A DNA stretch of 10,968 nt from Planctomycetaceae bacterium (GTDB lineage: Bacteria; Planctomycetota; Planctomycetia; Pirellulales; Thermoguttaceae). Shown one piece after another: positions 1 through 6,397 of the stretch. Numbering within the stretch: the stretch's first letter is position 1; every line of letters begins with the position of its first letter. A program made the translations under genes and the position numbers. Below the pieces are notes generated by a model. That model searched no databases. It saw only the letters and a list, made by a program, of their open reading frames with translations, and was not told where the DNA came from. The stretch is from NCBI GenBank assembly GCA_031282385.1, contig JAITDV010000065.1:1-10968 (forward strand). Direction: 5' to 3'.

Positions 1-35
1 AGGGGTGGTCTCCTACAGGTTAGCGAAAAGGTCTA
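1..35 (+). mobile_element. Right end of a 195-bp palindromic MITE-like element (copy C)
   Basis: The first 35 bases match the right end of the complete copy at 5421-5614 almost base for base, ending in the terminal sequence GAAAAGGTCTA. The rest lies outside the window. It has the same orientation as copy A and the opposite orientation to copy B at 8036-8232. A TA dinucleotide forms the very end, as in the other copies. Confidence 0.8.
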
Positions 36-130
36 TTATCAAAATTAATTGACAAGGAGTCCCCATTCAGATGCTCAAACGAACTCGCCGCGAACAAGTT
101 GGCTACCATAAAAACAACAAAAAGACTTTT

Positions 131-469
131 TCAGGGACAACTAAATATTGTAACTGAAATATCTTCAATATCGTAAATTTTATTTTGGCAGGAATAAAAT
201 ATTTTATAGATGTGTGTCTTGCGATAATCGAAGATATCAAGGAAATCGTCTGAACTTTTGTATTCAAAAATATTATAGTTTCTAAAAATACGGGCAATAT
301 TTTTATCAATAGTAATATCCTTGAGTTTTTTGATTATAAGACAATCAATTCGTAACGAACCGCTTGTTAATTGGTATTCATCTTGGAATTCCAATACATC
401 TCGATAATCATAGAGTTCGAGTTTCGTTGCTCTACCAAAAGCAGGATGCCACAATATTTTTTCTACGAT
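131..469 (-). pseudogene. Decayed PD-(D/E)XK nuclease-like gene
   Basis: The minus strand encodes about 107 residues from a TTG at 454, and five more in-frame codons run up to 469. The peptide has WHPAF near its start, then an acidic/aromatic stretch, a RIDCLIIKK segment and an NIFEYKS segment. The Asp followed by E-x-K after a hydrophobic strand is the PD-(D/E)XK nuclease core. From memory it resembles a family of short proteins often misnamed as isopropylmalate dehydrogenase in automated annotation. An AGGAG ribosome-binding site at 477-481 sits seven bases before an ATC codon (467-469), exactly where ATG would be expected, so the start codon looks lost. The frame also stops at 131, soon after an IEDISVTIF segment, before the usual C-terminus. 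It may be translated weakly from TTG, but a remnant is more likely. The family call is by motif only. Confidence 0.6.
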
Positions 470-576
470 TTTAATTCTCCTATTTCTACTGTATTCCTAC
501 AAGGTATTCAAAACGAATTTCATTCTGCAACAACTCATTGTCATTGCAAGAGACACATATTTTTGATTTTAATCGG

Positions 577-790
577 TTATTTTTTTCTGTTCGTTTGCGC
601 ATACACATCTTGGTGAAAGAGTTGTTTGTGGACATCGACAAACGTACCATCAGCCACACGACCACTTTTAACGGCTACTCCATATTTTGCAAGTTCGGAA
701 TAGAAGCGGTCAAAAAAGATTACCCATATCCAACTTGATCAACCGTTCCCAAAACAACCAAATCGTTTTGGAATCAGAAAAGGAATAAAG
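577..790 (-). pseudogene. IS5-family transposase fragment, frameshifted
   Basis: On the minus strand the codons from 790 to 713 read as SDSKTIWLFWERL and on to MGNLF, then hit TGA (710-712). Removing one base from the six-A run at 712-717 joins this to FDRFYSELAKYG, then GRVADGTFVDVHKQ, ending at TAA (577-579). DSKTIWLF, LFDRFY and D-[GA]-[ST]-F-V are characteristic of the N-terminal and first catalytic-Asp regions of IS5-family transposases. About 70 residues of an expected 300 or more remain. The upstream side has an in-frame stop at 791-793, and the region after HKQ no longer resembles the family. No terminal inverted repeats or other IS parts were found nearby, so this is an old relic rather than a live element. 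Plus-strand open frames over this region are shadows of it. Confidence 0.75.
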
Positions 791-833
791 TCAAAAAATA
801 ACGGTATTCATCCTAATAACAAAAAAATAATCT

Positions 834-861
834 TTGACAACTGCCCAATAAAAGATATAAA
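834..861 (+). promoter_or_regulatory. Sigma-70-type promoter P1 upstream of the esterase
   Basis: TTGACA at 834-839 matches the -35 consensus exactly. Sixteen bases later TATAAA (856-861) matches five of six -10 positions. Transcription would begin near 868, about 250 bases before the first possible start codon of the esterase. No other plus-strand gene lies between. Confidence 0.5.
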
Positions 862-957
862 AGATAATTTTTATAGATGCCCAAATGGGAATTTGTTACT
901 ATATCACAGTATAACGGGTGCTGATTTGAATCTATTCGTAACTAAAATGCCGGCTAT

Positions 958-985
958 TTGACATTGTTTGACAATGTGTTATAAA
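958..985 (+). promoter_or_regulatory. Sigma-70-type promoter P2 upstream of the esterase
   Basis: A perfect -35 hexamer TTGACA (958-963) is followed after sixteen bases by TATAAA (980-985), the same layout as P1. The start of transcription would be near 992, leaving a leader of about 125 bases to ATG 1119 or about 260 bases to ATG 1254. Confidence 0.6.
961..977. promoter_or_regulatory. Operator-like dyad in the P2 spacer
   Basis: ACATTG-TTTGA-CAATGT is a perfect 6-5-6 inverted repeat. It lies between the -35 and -10 boxes of P2, overlapping the -35 box by three bases, where a bound repressor would block polymerase. P1 lacks it. No regulator gene is visible in the window. Confidence 0.4.
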
Positions 986-1118
986 TACGCCCCCGCGTTT
1001 GGAATTTTATTGACGCGTGAAAGATAAGCTATTGGCTTGTTGTCGATGGTAACTTGTAGTTATTCGTGTAGCGTGAATAATTACTGTAACGAAAATTCAA
1101 CTTAACAATAAACTTAAA

Positions 1119-2645
1119 ATGAAAACAACACACACACACAAATTTTTTGAAGTAGTCCGCAGTCTTGAACTGTTCAAACATGTAATTCAGGCGATTCGTA
1201 CAAGCTTATCAATCGGTAAGTTTGTTTTTACGCCTTTGTATTGCCGGTGCCTAATGTATATTGGTTACTCGGCAATATTTGTTGTACTATTTGCGTCAAC
1301 CTCTTTTTCAGATGTGAAATTGCCGGATATTTTTGCCCCTGGTATGGTTTTACAACGCGGTTTGCCAGTGCCGGTTTGGGGTTGGGCAGACCCGCAAGAA
1401 AAAATTACCGTAACAATTAATGAACAATCACAAACTACAGAAACTAACGCCGATGGATATTGGCAAGTTCAATTGAAACCGCTCCAAGCCGGTAAACCGA
1501 CGAAATTGATCATTAAAGGTAAAAATGAAATTGTTCTGGAAAATATTCTAATCGGCGAAGTATGGCTTTGTTCAGGACAATCGAATATGGAATGGTCAAT
1601 GAATAAACATCCTGATTCTAAAGCAGATGTTCCTTCTGTTAATAATCCGAATATTAGATTGTTTCAAGTCAGACACGAAACCGCCGGAAAACCACAAAAT
1701 CGATTGACACCCAACATCGTCTGGCAACCCGCCAACCCAAAATCTGTAGGTAACTTTTCATCTATCGGTTATTATTTCGGAGAAAAACTGAATGCGGAAC
1801 TTGGTGTTCCGATTGGTTTGATTGATTCGAGTTGGGGCGGGACAAGAATTGAGCCTTGGACGCCTGTTGTTGGTTTTAAGTCTGTTCCTTCTTTGGCAAG
1901 TTTAGCCGACGTCAAGTTGCCCGCTAATCCTAGAAATGATAAACCAACTGCTCTTTACAACAAAATGATTCATCCATTGGTTCCATTAGCAATACGCGGT
2001 TCAATTTGGTATCAAGGCGAAGCGAATCTTACCGACGGAATGCAATACGCGGAAAAAATGAAAGCCCTCATTAACGGTTGGCGAAAAGTTTTTAACAATG
2101 ACGAACTCGGATTTTATTACGTTCAACTTGCACCTTTCAAATACGGCGCTGCACCTACTTTCCTGCCTCGTGTCTGGGAAGCTCAAGCTGTTGTCGAAAA
2201 ACAATTAAACAAAACCGGAATGGTAGTAATTAACGATATTGGTAATATCAATGATATACATCCAAGAAATAAAAAGATTGTTGCCGATAGATTAGCTGCC
2301 CAAGCATTGAATAAGAGTTACGGCAAAAAAGATATTGCTTGTGAGTCGCCAAAATTTGACAAAATAATAATTGACGGCGCGGCTGTAATTGTAAATTTTA
2401 TCGACGTTAAAGAATTCAAAACCCGCGATGGTAAATCTCCAAGTTGGTTTGAAATTGCAGGAAGTAACGGTGAATATCACAAGGCAGAAGCAACTATTGT
2501 TGACAAGACAAAGATTAAATTGACAAGCAGCAATGTTGCCAATCCGGTAAACGTCCGTTTCGCATGGCATCAAATTGCAGAACCAAACTTGCAAAACGAA
2601 GCAGGTTTGCAATTAGGCGCATTCAGAACAGATAAAGAAAATTAA
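1119..2645 (+). CDS. Secreted sialate O-acetylesterase-like SGNH hydrolase
   Basis: It probably removes acetyl groups from sialic acid or other glycans outside the cytoplasm. Numbering is from ATG 1119 (508 aa). Residues about 47-64 form a hydrophobic signal segment ending ASTSFS before DVKLP. A beta-rich N-terminal domain (about 65-145) is followed by the SASA-type catalytic domain with GQSN (153-156; nucleophile Ser155), SSWGGTRIEPW (237-247), IWYQGEAN (296-303) and DIHP (Asp379 and His381). The start is uncertain. ATG 1119 gives an odd 45-residue extension before the signal peptide, largely encoded by a copy of the 100-bp hairpin repeat; ATG 1254 gives 463 aa with the hydrophobic segment at the N-terminus. 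Neither has a clear ribosome-binding site. Two strong promoters and a dyad lie upstream. Substrate is inferred from family; xylan acetyl esterase activity is an alternative. Confidence 0.88.
   Translation: MKTTHTHKFFEVVRSLELFKHVIQAIRTSLSIGKFVFTPLYCRCLMYIGYSAIFVVLFASTSFSDVKLPDIFAPGMVLQRGLPVPVWGWADPQEKITVTINEQSQTTETNADGYWQVQLKPLQAGKPTKLIIKGKNEIVLENILIGEVWLCSGQSNMEWSMNKHPDSKADVPSVNNPNIRLFQVRHETAGKPQNRLTPNIVWQPANPKSVGNFSSIGYYFGEKLNAELGVPIGLIDSSWGGTRIEPWTPVVGFKSVPSLASLADVKLPANPRNDKPTALYNKMIHPLVPLAIRGSIWYQGEANLTDGMQYAEKMKALINGWRKVFNNDELGFYYVQLAPFKYGAAPTFLPRVWEAQAVVEKQLNKTGMVVINDIGNINDIHPRNKKIVADRLAAQALNKSYGKKDIACESPKFDKIIIDGAAVIVNFIDVKEFKTRDGKSPSWFEIAGSNGEYHKAEATIVDKTKIKLTSSNVANPVNVRFAWHQIAEPNLQNEAGLQLGAFRTDKEN
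1168..1253 (+). repeat. Hairpin repeat family R, diverged copy 1, inside the esterase reading frame
   Basis: From AACTGTTC (1168) to TTTTACGC (ending 1233) this aligns without gaps to the copy at 3150-3215, with about 40 of 66 bases identical by hand count and all conserved blocks at identical spacing (AACTGTTC, GCTTA, ATCGG, TTTTACGC). The internal stem is CAAGCTTA with TAAGTTTG (1201-1208, 1217-1224), one G-T pair. The right end is poorly preserved; ATG 1254 falls about where the right terminus should be. Confidence 0.65.
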
Positions 2646-2656
2646 ATTAAGGTAAC

Positions 2657-2800
2657 TTCTAAAAACTCATTTTGACCACGAATTTCCACGAAAGATCACG
2701 AATTAAATAATTTGTGCAACTTCTTGGATAGAATAAATTTGTTGTCTAAACTTGTCAATCCTAAAATTTTGATAATTCTGCTAAAAATAGATTTTTAGAA
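2657..2800 (+). repeat. 145-bp dispersed repeat D, copy 1
   Basis: It begins TTCTAAAAACTCATTTTG and ends GATTTTTAGAA, so its ends are inverted repeats of each other. Three CACGAA-type units follow the left end. The same sequence, with a short insertion, recurs in the same orientation at 9296-9448. It begins 11 bases after the esterase stop codon. No protein is encoded. Confidence 0.8.
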
Positions 2801-2843
2801 TTTGCATTCAGTGGAATGTTTTTTGTGTTGTATTGTAAAAAAT

Positions 2844-3069
2844 AAGGCTGAAAGCCTTTAATCCTTATCGTAGGACAACGCCCTACGACAATGATTCCTA
2901 ATACCCAAGCCCTGAAAAGACGACATCAAAACTCAATTTAACTTGCCCAAAAACACAATACTTTACGTCTTACGTAGATTTAATGATTGTGTCTCAGGTC
3001 AGGGCTAAATTTGTTTTGGTTCTTTACGTAGGACGATGCCCTACGCTAATGATGTAGGGCTTTCAGCCC
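2844..3069. repeat. Nested palindromic (REP/REPIN-like) unit
   Basis: The outer pair is AAGGCTGAAAGCCTT (2844-2858) and GGGCTTTCAGCCC (3057-3069), each a hairpin and inverted copies of each other. Inside are two CGTAGG...CCTACG hairpins (2869-2887 and 3027-3045), both followed by AATGAT. Inside these, AGCCCTGA (2908-2915) pairs with TCAGGGCT (2999-3006). No terminal transposase gene is present. It sits between two convergent genes and could also stop transcription. Confidence 0.6.
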
Positions 3070-3149
3070 ATTGCCAAAAAAATTTAACTCAAAACATGTC
3101 ACGATAAAAAACACACGCTGCTGAATAATTACCAAAAATTCAATTTTTA

Positions 3150-3247
3150 AACTGTTCACACTTTAGTTTTCGTTTACCTCCGCCCGCTTACCTATCGGAA
3201 AGCAGGCTTTTACGCTCTTGAGTCACGCAACTTATAGTCAAGCAGCA
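3150..3247 (+). repeat. Hairpin repeat family R, copy 2
   Basis: It carries the left end AACTGTTCACACTTTA, a stem GCCCGCTT/AAGCAGGC around the loop ACCTATCGGA, then TTTTACGCTCTTGAGTCACG and a diverged right end. It is in the space between the convergent esterase and glutamate-synthase-like genes. The hairpin followed by TTTT might act as a weak terminator for plus-strand transcription. Confidence 0.8.
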
Positions 3248-3255
3248 TAGAGGTT

Positions 3256-3373
3256 TCTTGAACACACTGAAAAATTCGATAACCCGTGTGGTTTTACCTA
3301 TCGGCAAAACTCACATTAACGCAAATCAAGTTTTTTACACCCTTGAGTTACGCAATTTATAGTACGGGCAGAA
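3256..3373 (+). repeat. Hairpin repeat family R, copy 3 (expanded)
   Basis: This copy follows copy 2 directly. The loop ACCTATCGG and the right end TATAGTACGGGCAG are intact, the left end is diverged, and about 20 extra bases lie after the stem. The stem has changed to GTGTGGTTTT with AAAACTCACA, still pairing with a one-base bulge. It ends 29 bases from the stop codon of the glutamate-synthase-like gene. Confidence 0.65.
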
Positions 3374-3401
3374 TAAAGCGTGGTCGGTTTACAAGTTTAC
3401 A

Positions 3402-4994
3402 TTAGCTTTTCAAAATCTTTATTGCTTCCTCGCGGTAACAATCCATTAAGTACGGAATTTTTGTTACTTTTGCACATTCTTCAGTCAACGACATCAATTC
3501 TGACCTGCTAATTTTCGTAACGTTAAATTTTCTTGCGCCTGCCATGAGTTGTTGTAGTCCGACTTTGATTTTGTCTGCATAGCTGTAAATTCCAATTGCA
3601 CCAAGCGGTATATTTTGAATCTCACTCGCACCGACAATATTTTTTACCTTTTCATAATTGACGAAAATTTCTTCCGGTTTACTTCCAAAATCCGACACCG
3701 ATTTCGGCAAATTATTTTCCTTGATCCAACTCTCAATATTTTTGCCAACCATTCCTGGAATCATCAACGCACGTCCCATACAAACAGCCTTAACATACGG
3801 CGCCCCCAGAGCTAAAGCTTTAAACACACCGTCTTCAGAACTGAATCCGCCAGCAAAAGCTAAATCCGGCACCCGCTCGCCTTGCGACTCCAAAATCGTA
3901 GCATATTCGTAAGCCGCACTATGCAGATAAATTGACGGCACACCCCACTCCTCCATCATTCGCCAAGGACTCATACCAGTACCGCCAGACGCGCCGTCAA
4001 TCGTCAAAAGATCGATTTTCGCTTTGGAACAATATTTGATTGCCATCGCTAATTCTTTGAGACTGTAAGCTCCGGTTTTAAGTGTAATCCGCTTGTAACC
4101 AAGCGACCGTAAACGCTCAACCTCTTTCATAAAGCCTTCTTCTGTAACAAAACCAAGACGGCTATGACGTTCAAATTCCTTAATCGCCCCAGCTTTGAAT
4201 GACGCCTGAATAATTGGGTCAGACGGATCCGGAGTTACAATATAACCGCGTTTTTGAAGCTCAATCGCACGCTCAAGTTGGGCAACTTTAATCTCGCCGC
4301 CAATACATTTTGCGCCTTGTCCCCACTTCAATTCAATAGTCTCAATTTTGTGCTTGTTGATAATGTATTCAGCAACACCAAGATTCGTATCTTCAACATT
4401 CATTTGAATTAGAATTTCACCGAATTTACCGCGATATTTTTTGTACGATTCAATACGCCGATCCATGTCAGGCGCCTTGACAACTTTTTTATTACTGTCA
4501 AGCTCAAGTTGCGGATCAATACCGCAAACATTTTCGCCGCAAACAATTGTTACGCCGGAAATTGCTGCTCCAACTGCAAAATGTTCCCAATTCTTACGCG
4601 CAATTTCAGTTGACCCCAACGCACCTGTGAAAATCGGAACAGTCATTTTAACTTTTTGATTCCAACCGTAAGATGTTTCAACACTGACAATTGGAAAACG
4701 TGCCGTGTCCGGTGAAGCCGCAACTCCATCCGGCAAACCTTCTGCACCTTGCGCGTAACCTTGAATGTTCAAGTGAGAGTAATCAACAGGATAATTTTTG
4801 TCTCCGCCTGCGGTTACTTCGCCAAAAGGTCCCGGATAAATCAATTCCCGACCTCTAAATGCAGCTTTGAAAATTTCACAACTTCCTCGACATCCGTCAA
4901 TACATCGTGAACATAACCCACTGCATGGGACAACACTTCGTGAACGGTTGGTTGTTCTAGTGGCATCATTACTGTTGGGCGTTTGTAAATTCAT
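3402..4994 (-). CDS. FMN-binding glutamate-synthase-family protein
   Basis: This is a stand-alone version (530 aa) of the FMN/synthase domain of glutamate synthase (GltB type), without the N-terminal glutaminase domain. The TIM-barrel signature is clear: ELKWGQGAK (221-229), TIDGASGGTGMSPW (331-344), and the phosphate-binding-like AGGFSSEDGVFKALALGA (381-398). A cysteine cluster near the N-terminus (Cys24, 28, 31, 35, 39) could hold an iron-sulfur centre. The ATG at 4992-4994 has an AGGAG site at 5002-5006, seven bases upstream, which fixes the start. No small GltD-like subunit or glutaminase gene is nearby, so electron donor and true substrate are unknown; members of this family are often of uncertain activity. 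It is probably transcribed alone from the promoter at 5054-5082. Family assignment is very secure; a glutamate-forming role is only inferred. Confidence 0.92.
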   Translation of the reverse strand: MNLQTPNSNDATRTTNRSRSVVPCSGLCSRCIDGCRGSCEIFKAAFRGRELIYPGPFGEVTAGGDKNYPVDYSHLNIQGYAQGAEGLPDGVAASPDTARFPIVSVETSYGWNQKVKMTVPIFTGALGSTEIARKNWEHFAVGAAISGVTIVCGENVCGIDPQLELDSNKKVVKAPDMDRRIESYKKYRGKFGEILIQMNVEDTNLGVAEYIINKHKIETIELKWGQGAKCIGGEIKVAQLERAIELQKRGYIVTPDPSDPIIQASFKAGAIKEFERHSRLGFVTEEGFMKEVERLRSLGYKRITLKTGAYSLKELAMAIKYCSKAKIDLLTIDGASGGTGMSPWRMMEEWGVPSIYLHSAAYEYATILESQGERVPDLAFAGGFSSEDGVFKALALGAPYVKAVCMGRALMIPGMVGKNIESWIKENNLPKSVSDFGSKPEEIFVNYEKVKNIVGASEIQNIPLGAIGIYSYADKIKVGLQQLMAGARKFNVTKISRSELMSLTEECAKVTKIPYLMDCYREEAIKILKS

Positions 4995-5034
4995 TTTTTT
5001 GCTCCTTTGGTTTAAATTGTAATGTTAAACTAAT

Positions 5035-5055
5035 AATTGTTAGGGTTTAACAATT
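5035..5055. promoter_or_regulatory. Operator-like 8-5-8 palindrome upstream of the glutamate-synthase-like gene
   Basis: AATTGTTA-GGGTT-TAACAATT is a perfect inverted repeat 40 bases upstream of the start codon, at the likely transcription start just downstream of the putative -10 box. This is a typical repressor position. The binding protein is not identifiable from the window. Confidence 0.45.
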
Positions 5056-5082
5056 TATACGTAAATCCAGTATCAACACAAA
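5054..5082 (-). promoter_or_regulatory. Possible promoter of the glutamate-synthase-like gene
   Basis: On the minus strand a TATAAA -10 box (5054-5059) is preceded at 16-17 bases by a weak -35 (TTTGTG or TTGTGT, about 5076-5082). A second inverted repeat, CAGTAT-N8-ATACTG (5068-5087), covers the -35 region. The -10 is good, the -35 poor, which would suit an activated promoter. Confidence 0.35.
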
Positions 5083-5305
5083 TACTGAAAACAGAGAACG
5101 CAGAACTCAAAAAGATAACAAAATTTACAGAATATTTTCAGTACAGTTACTTTTCGTGCTTTTCTGTTTCGGGTTACATTTACGTAAAAACTACGATATT
5201 GTAGCCAACCTGACATTTTTGAATAGGGAGGGAATTTTATGGTTCAGAAATCAGAATTGATTTTTTCGTGAAAAGATAGCAACAATTCAGCCGTATGAGT
5301 TTTGT
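5083..5305. other. Intergenic stretch with no recognised gene
   Basis: This is AT-rich sequence with stops in all frames. A GGGAGG followed by ATG (5239) opens a frame of only ten codons. Nothing else could be assigned. Confidence 0.5.
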
Positions 5306-5350
5306 AACCGTTCACACTTTAAATTTTCGTAACTATTCAGTTACAGGCTT
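5306..5350 (+). repeat. Hairpin repeat family R, partial copy 4 (left half)
   Basis: AACCGTTCACACTTTAAATT matches the left arm of the repeat family. The sequence then departs from the consensus and no right terminus is seen, so this looks like a truncated copy. Confidence 0.55.
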
Positions 5351-5420
5351 CAATTATTTAGAAAAAAGGTGTTAAGGAAATAGGAACGAAGCAGACTAAA
5401 ACGCGCGTTCTAAAATATAC

Positions 5421-5614
5421 TAGACCTTTTCTCTAACCTAAAAATACATCAACGCAACAAAAAACCTACAACGAAAAACCGCCTTTAACTCTTTCGAGAC
5501 CACCCCTAACCCCTCCGAAGGAGGGGAATAAGAAGACGCCTCCGAGGGAGGCGAATTATTCCCCCCCTTCGTAGGGGTCAGGGGTGATCTCCTATAGGTT
5601 AGCGAAAAGGTCTA
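5421..5614 (+). mobile_element. 195-bp palindromic MITE-like element, copy A
   Basis: The termini are inverted repeats, TAGACCTTTTCTCTAACCTA at the left and its complement with one mismatch at the right. Inside, GAGACCACCCC (5496-5506) pairs with GGGGTGATCTC (5581-5591), followed by further stems built from CCCCTCC/GGAGGGG and GCCTCC/GGAGGC. It encodes no protein. The terminal TA could be a target duplication, as for IS630/Tc1-type movers; that is inference. The right terminus abuts the lipoprotein gene and provides its TAG stop codon, and the strong hairpin would lie in that gene's 3' untranslated RNA, where it may end transcription. Confidence 0.82.
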
Positions 5615-6142
5615 TTGTTGGTGAGTTTTTGGGTCGGTGATTTCAATTGTAACATTTCCTCCGTTTTCAGGAACGTTGATTTTTAACGGAGTTGTTTCCA
5701 ATTTGCCCCAATCATCAGGAACAATTTTAGGCATTGCCGCAATTTCAGCTTCTATCTTCGCTCTATATGCGTTGACTTCATCCATTGTCATTTTTGAGAG
5801 TTGTTCGTTTGTGAGTTCGGAAGGCGCCTTTGGTGTATAGGTAATGATTACTTTGTAAGTCGCCGGCGGCGAGCCGGATTTGGTGTAGGTGTTGATTGAA
5901 GTTGACGGTTTGGCAACTCCATCTGAACCGGTGATTCCCAAAATGTTGTAGTTTGTATTAGTAACAAACACTACAGCTGCGCCGGTAATCGGTTTGCCTT
6001 CGTGAAGCAACTTCACATCAAAACCAACAAGACGCGACGGAAATCCAGTCGGCACTTGGGACGGCGTACAACCAAACACAATCATACAAATTAATAAGCT
6101 GATTGTTAGCCGTAAACAATTCTTCAAATATTTTCGTTTCAT
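5612..6142 (-). CDS. Small predicted lipoprotein, carboxypeptidase-regulatory/transthyretin-like
   Basis: The 176-aa product starts with a basic N-terminus and a hydrophobic stretch ending VFGC, with Cys25 as the likely lipid anchor, though Phe at -2 is unusual for a lipobox. After it comes a short beta-rich domain: VGFDVKLLHEGKPITGAAVVF, a GITGSDGVAKPS turn, YKVIITYTP, a charged helical segment (about 113-138), and a final strand NVTIEI. The order 'gene product adds, turn with G-x-DG, strand' is like the Ig-like carboxypeptidase-regulatory or transthyretin-like lipoproteins common in planctomycetes. A molecular role is unknown. The start is supported by AAAGGA six bases before the ATG. The TAG stop codon is the last three bases of the mobile element at 5421-5614, so the native C-terminus may have been slightly different. 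The upstream leader carries repeat copy 5. Confidence 0.8.
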   Translation of the reverse strand: MKRKYLKNCLRLTISLLICMIVFGCTPSQVPTGFPSRLVGFDVKLLHEGKPITGAAVVFVTNTNYNILGITGSDGVAKPSTSINTYTKSGSPPATYKVIITYTPKAPSELTNEQLSKMTMDEVNAYRAKIEAEIAAMPKIVPDDWGKLETTPLKINVPENGGNVTIEITDPKTHQQ

Positions 6143-6173
6143 AAATTATCCTTTCTTTGGTTAAAAATTTTTA

Positions 6174-6272
6174 AACTGTTCGTACTTTAAATTTTCTTCA
6201 ACGCCGCCTGATTATCTATTTGAAATCAGGCTTTCACGCTTTTGAGTCATGCAATTTACAGTACGAACAGTT
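6174..6272 (+). repeat. Hairpin repeat family R, copy 5 (best-preserved ends)
   Basis: The ends are a perfect 13-base inverted repeat, AACTGTTCGTACT (6174-6186) and AGTACGAACAGTT (6260-6272). The internal stem is GCCTGATT/AATCAGGC, where most copies have GCTT/AAGC, so the A-T to C-G change is compensated on both sides. It lies between the lipoprotein start and the prepilin gene, in the probable lipoprotein leader. Confidence 0.85.
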
Positions 6273-6277
6273 AGTTT

Positions 6278-6391
6278 TATCAGACAAAATCTTCTAACAA
6301 TTTTTTTATCGTAACAATTATTAATCGAAACAATCTATATTGAATTTAAGATCGAATTCAAACGTGAATTGTTTATAAATTTTGTCTGATA
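6278..6391. repeat. 114-bp segment bounded by perfect 13-bp inverted repeats
   Basis: TATCAGACAAAAT (6278-6290) and ATTTTGTCTGATA (6379-6391) are exact complements. The right arm begins six bases after the DUF1559 stop codon. The 88 bases between are AT-rich and non-coding. It may be a further small inverted-repeat element, or a long hairpin in the 3' end of the prepilin transcript; it may also contain the lipoprotein promoter, which could not be fixed. Confidence 0.6.
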
Positions 6392-6397
6392 CTTTGA

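Noticed and set aside
71..157. 28-codon frame with AAGGAG upstream
   Set aside because: Ribosome site spacing is long and the peptide is short, basic and unrecognised. It may be a fragment of another lost gene, but there is not enough to support a call.
371..738. Two plus-strand open frames (81 and 66 codons)
   Set aside because: They run antisense to the nuclease and transposase remnants, whose minus-strand frames show recognisable motifs; the plus-strand peptides resemble nothing.
3150..3247. Family R repeat as a riboswitch (the GTCACGC block recalls GEMM)
   Set aside because: The shared bases are few, copies occur mostly downstream of genes, and the terminal inverted repeats fit a mobile repeat better.
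5239..5271. Ten-codon frame after GGGAGG
   Set aside because: Too short and isolated; no sign of a leader peptide for any plus-strand gene.
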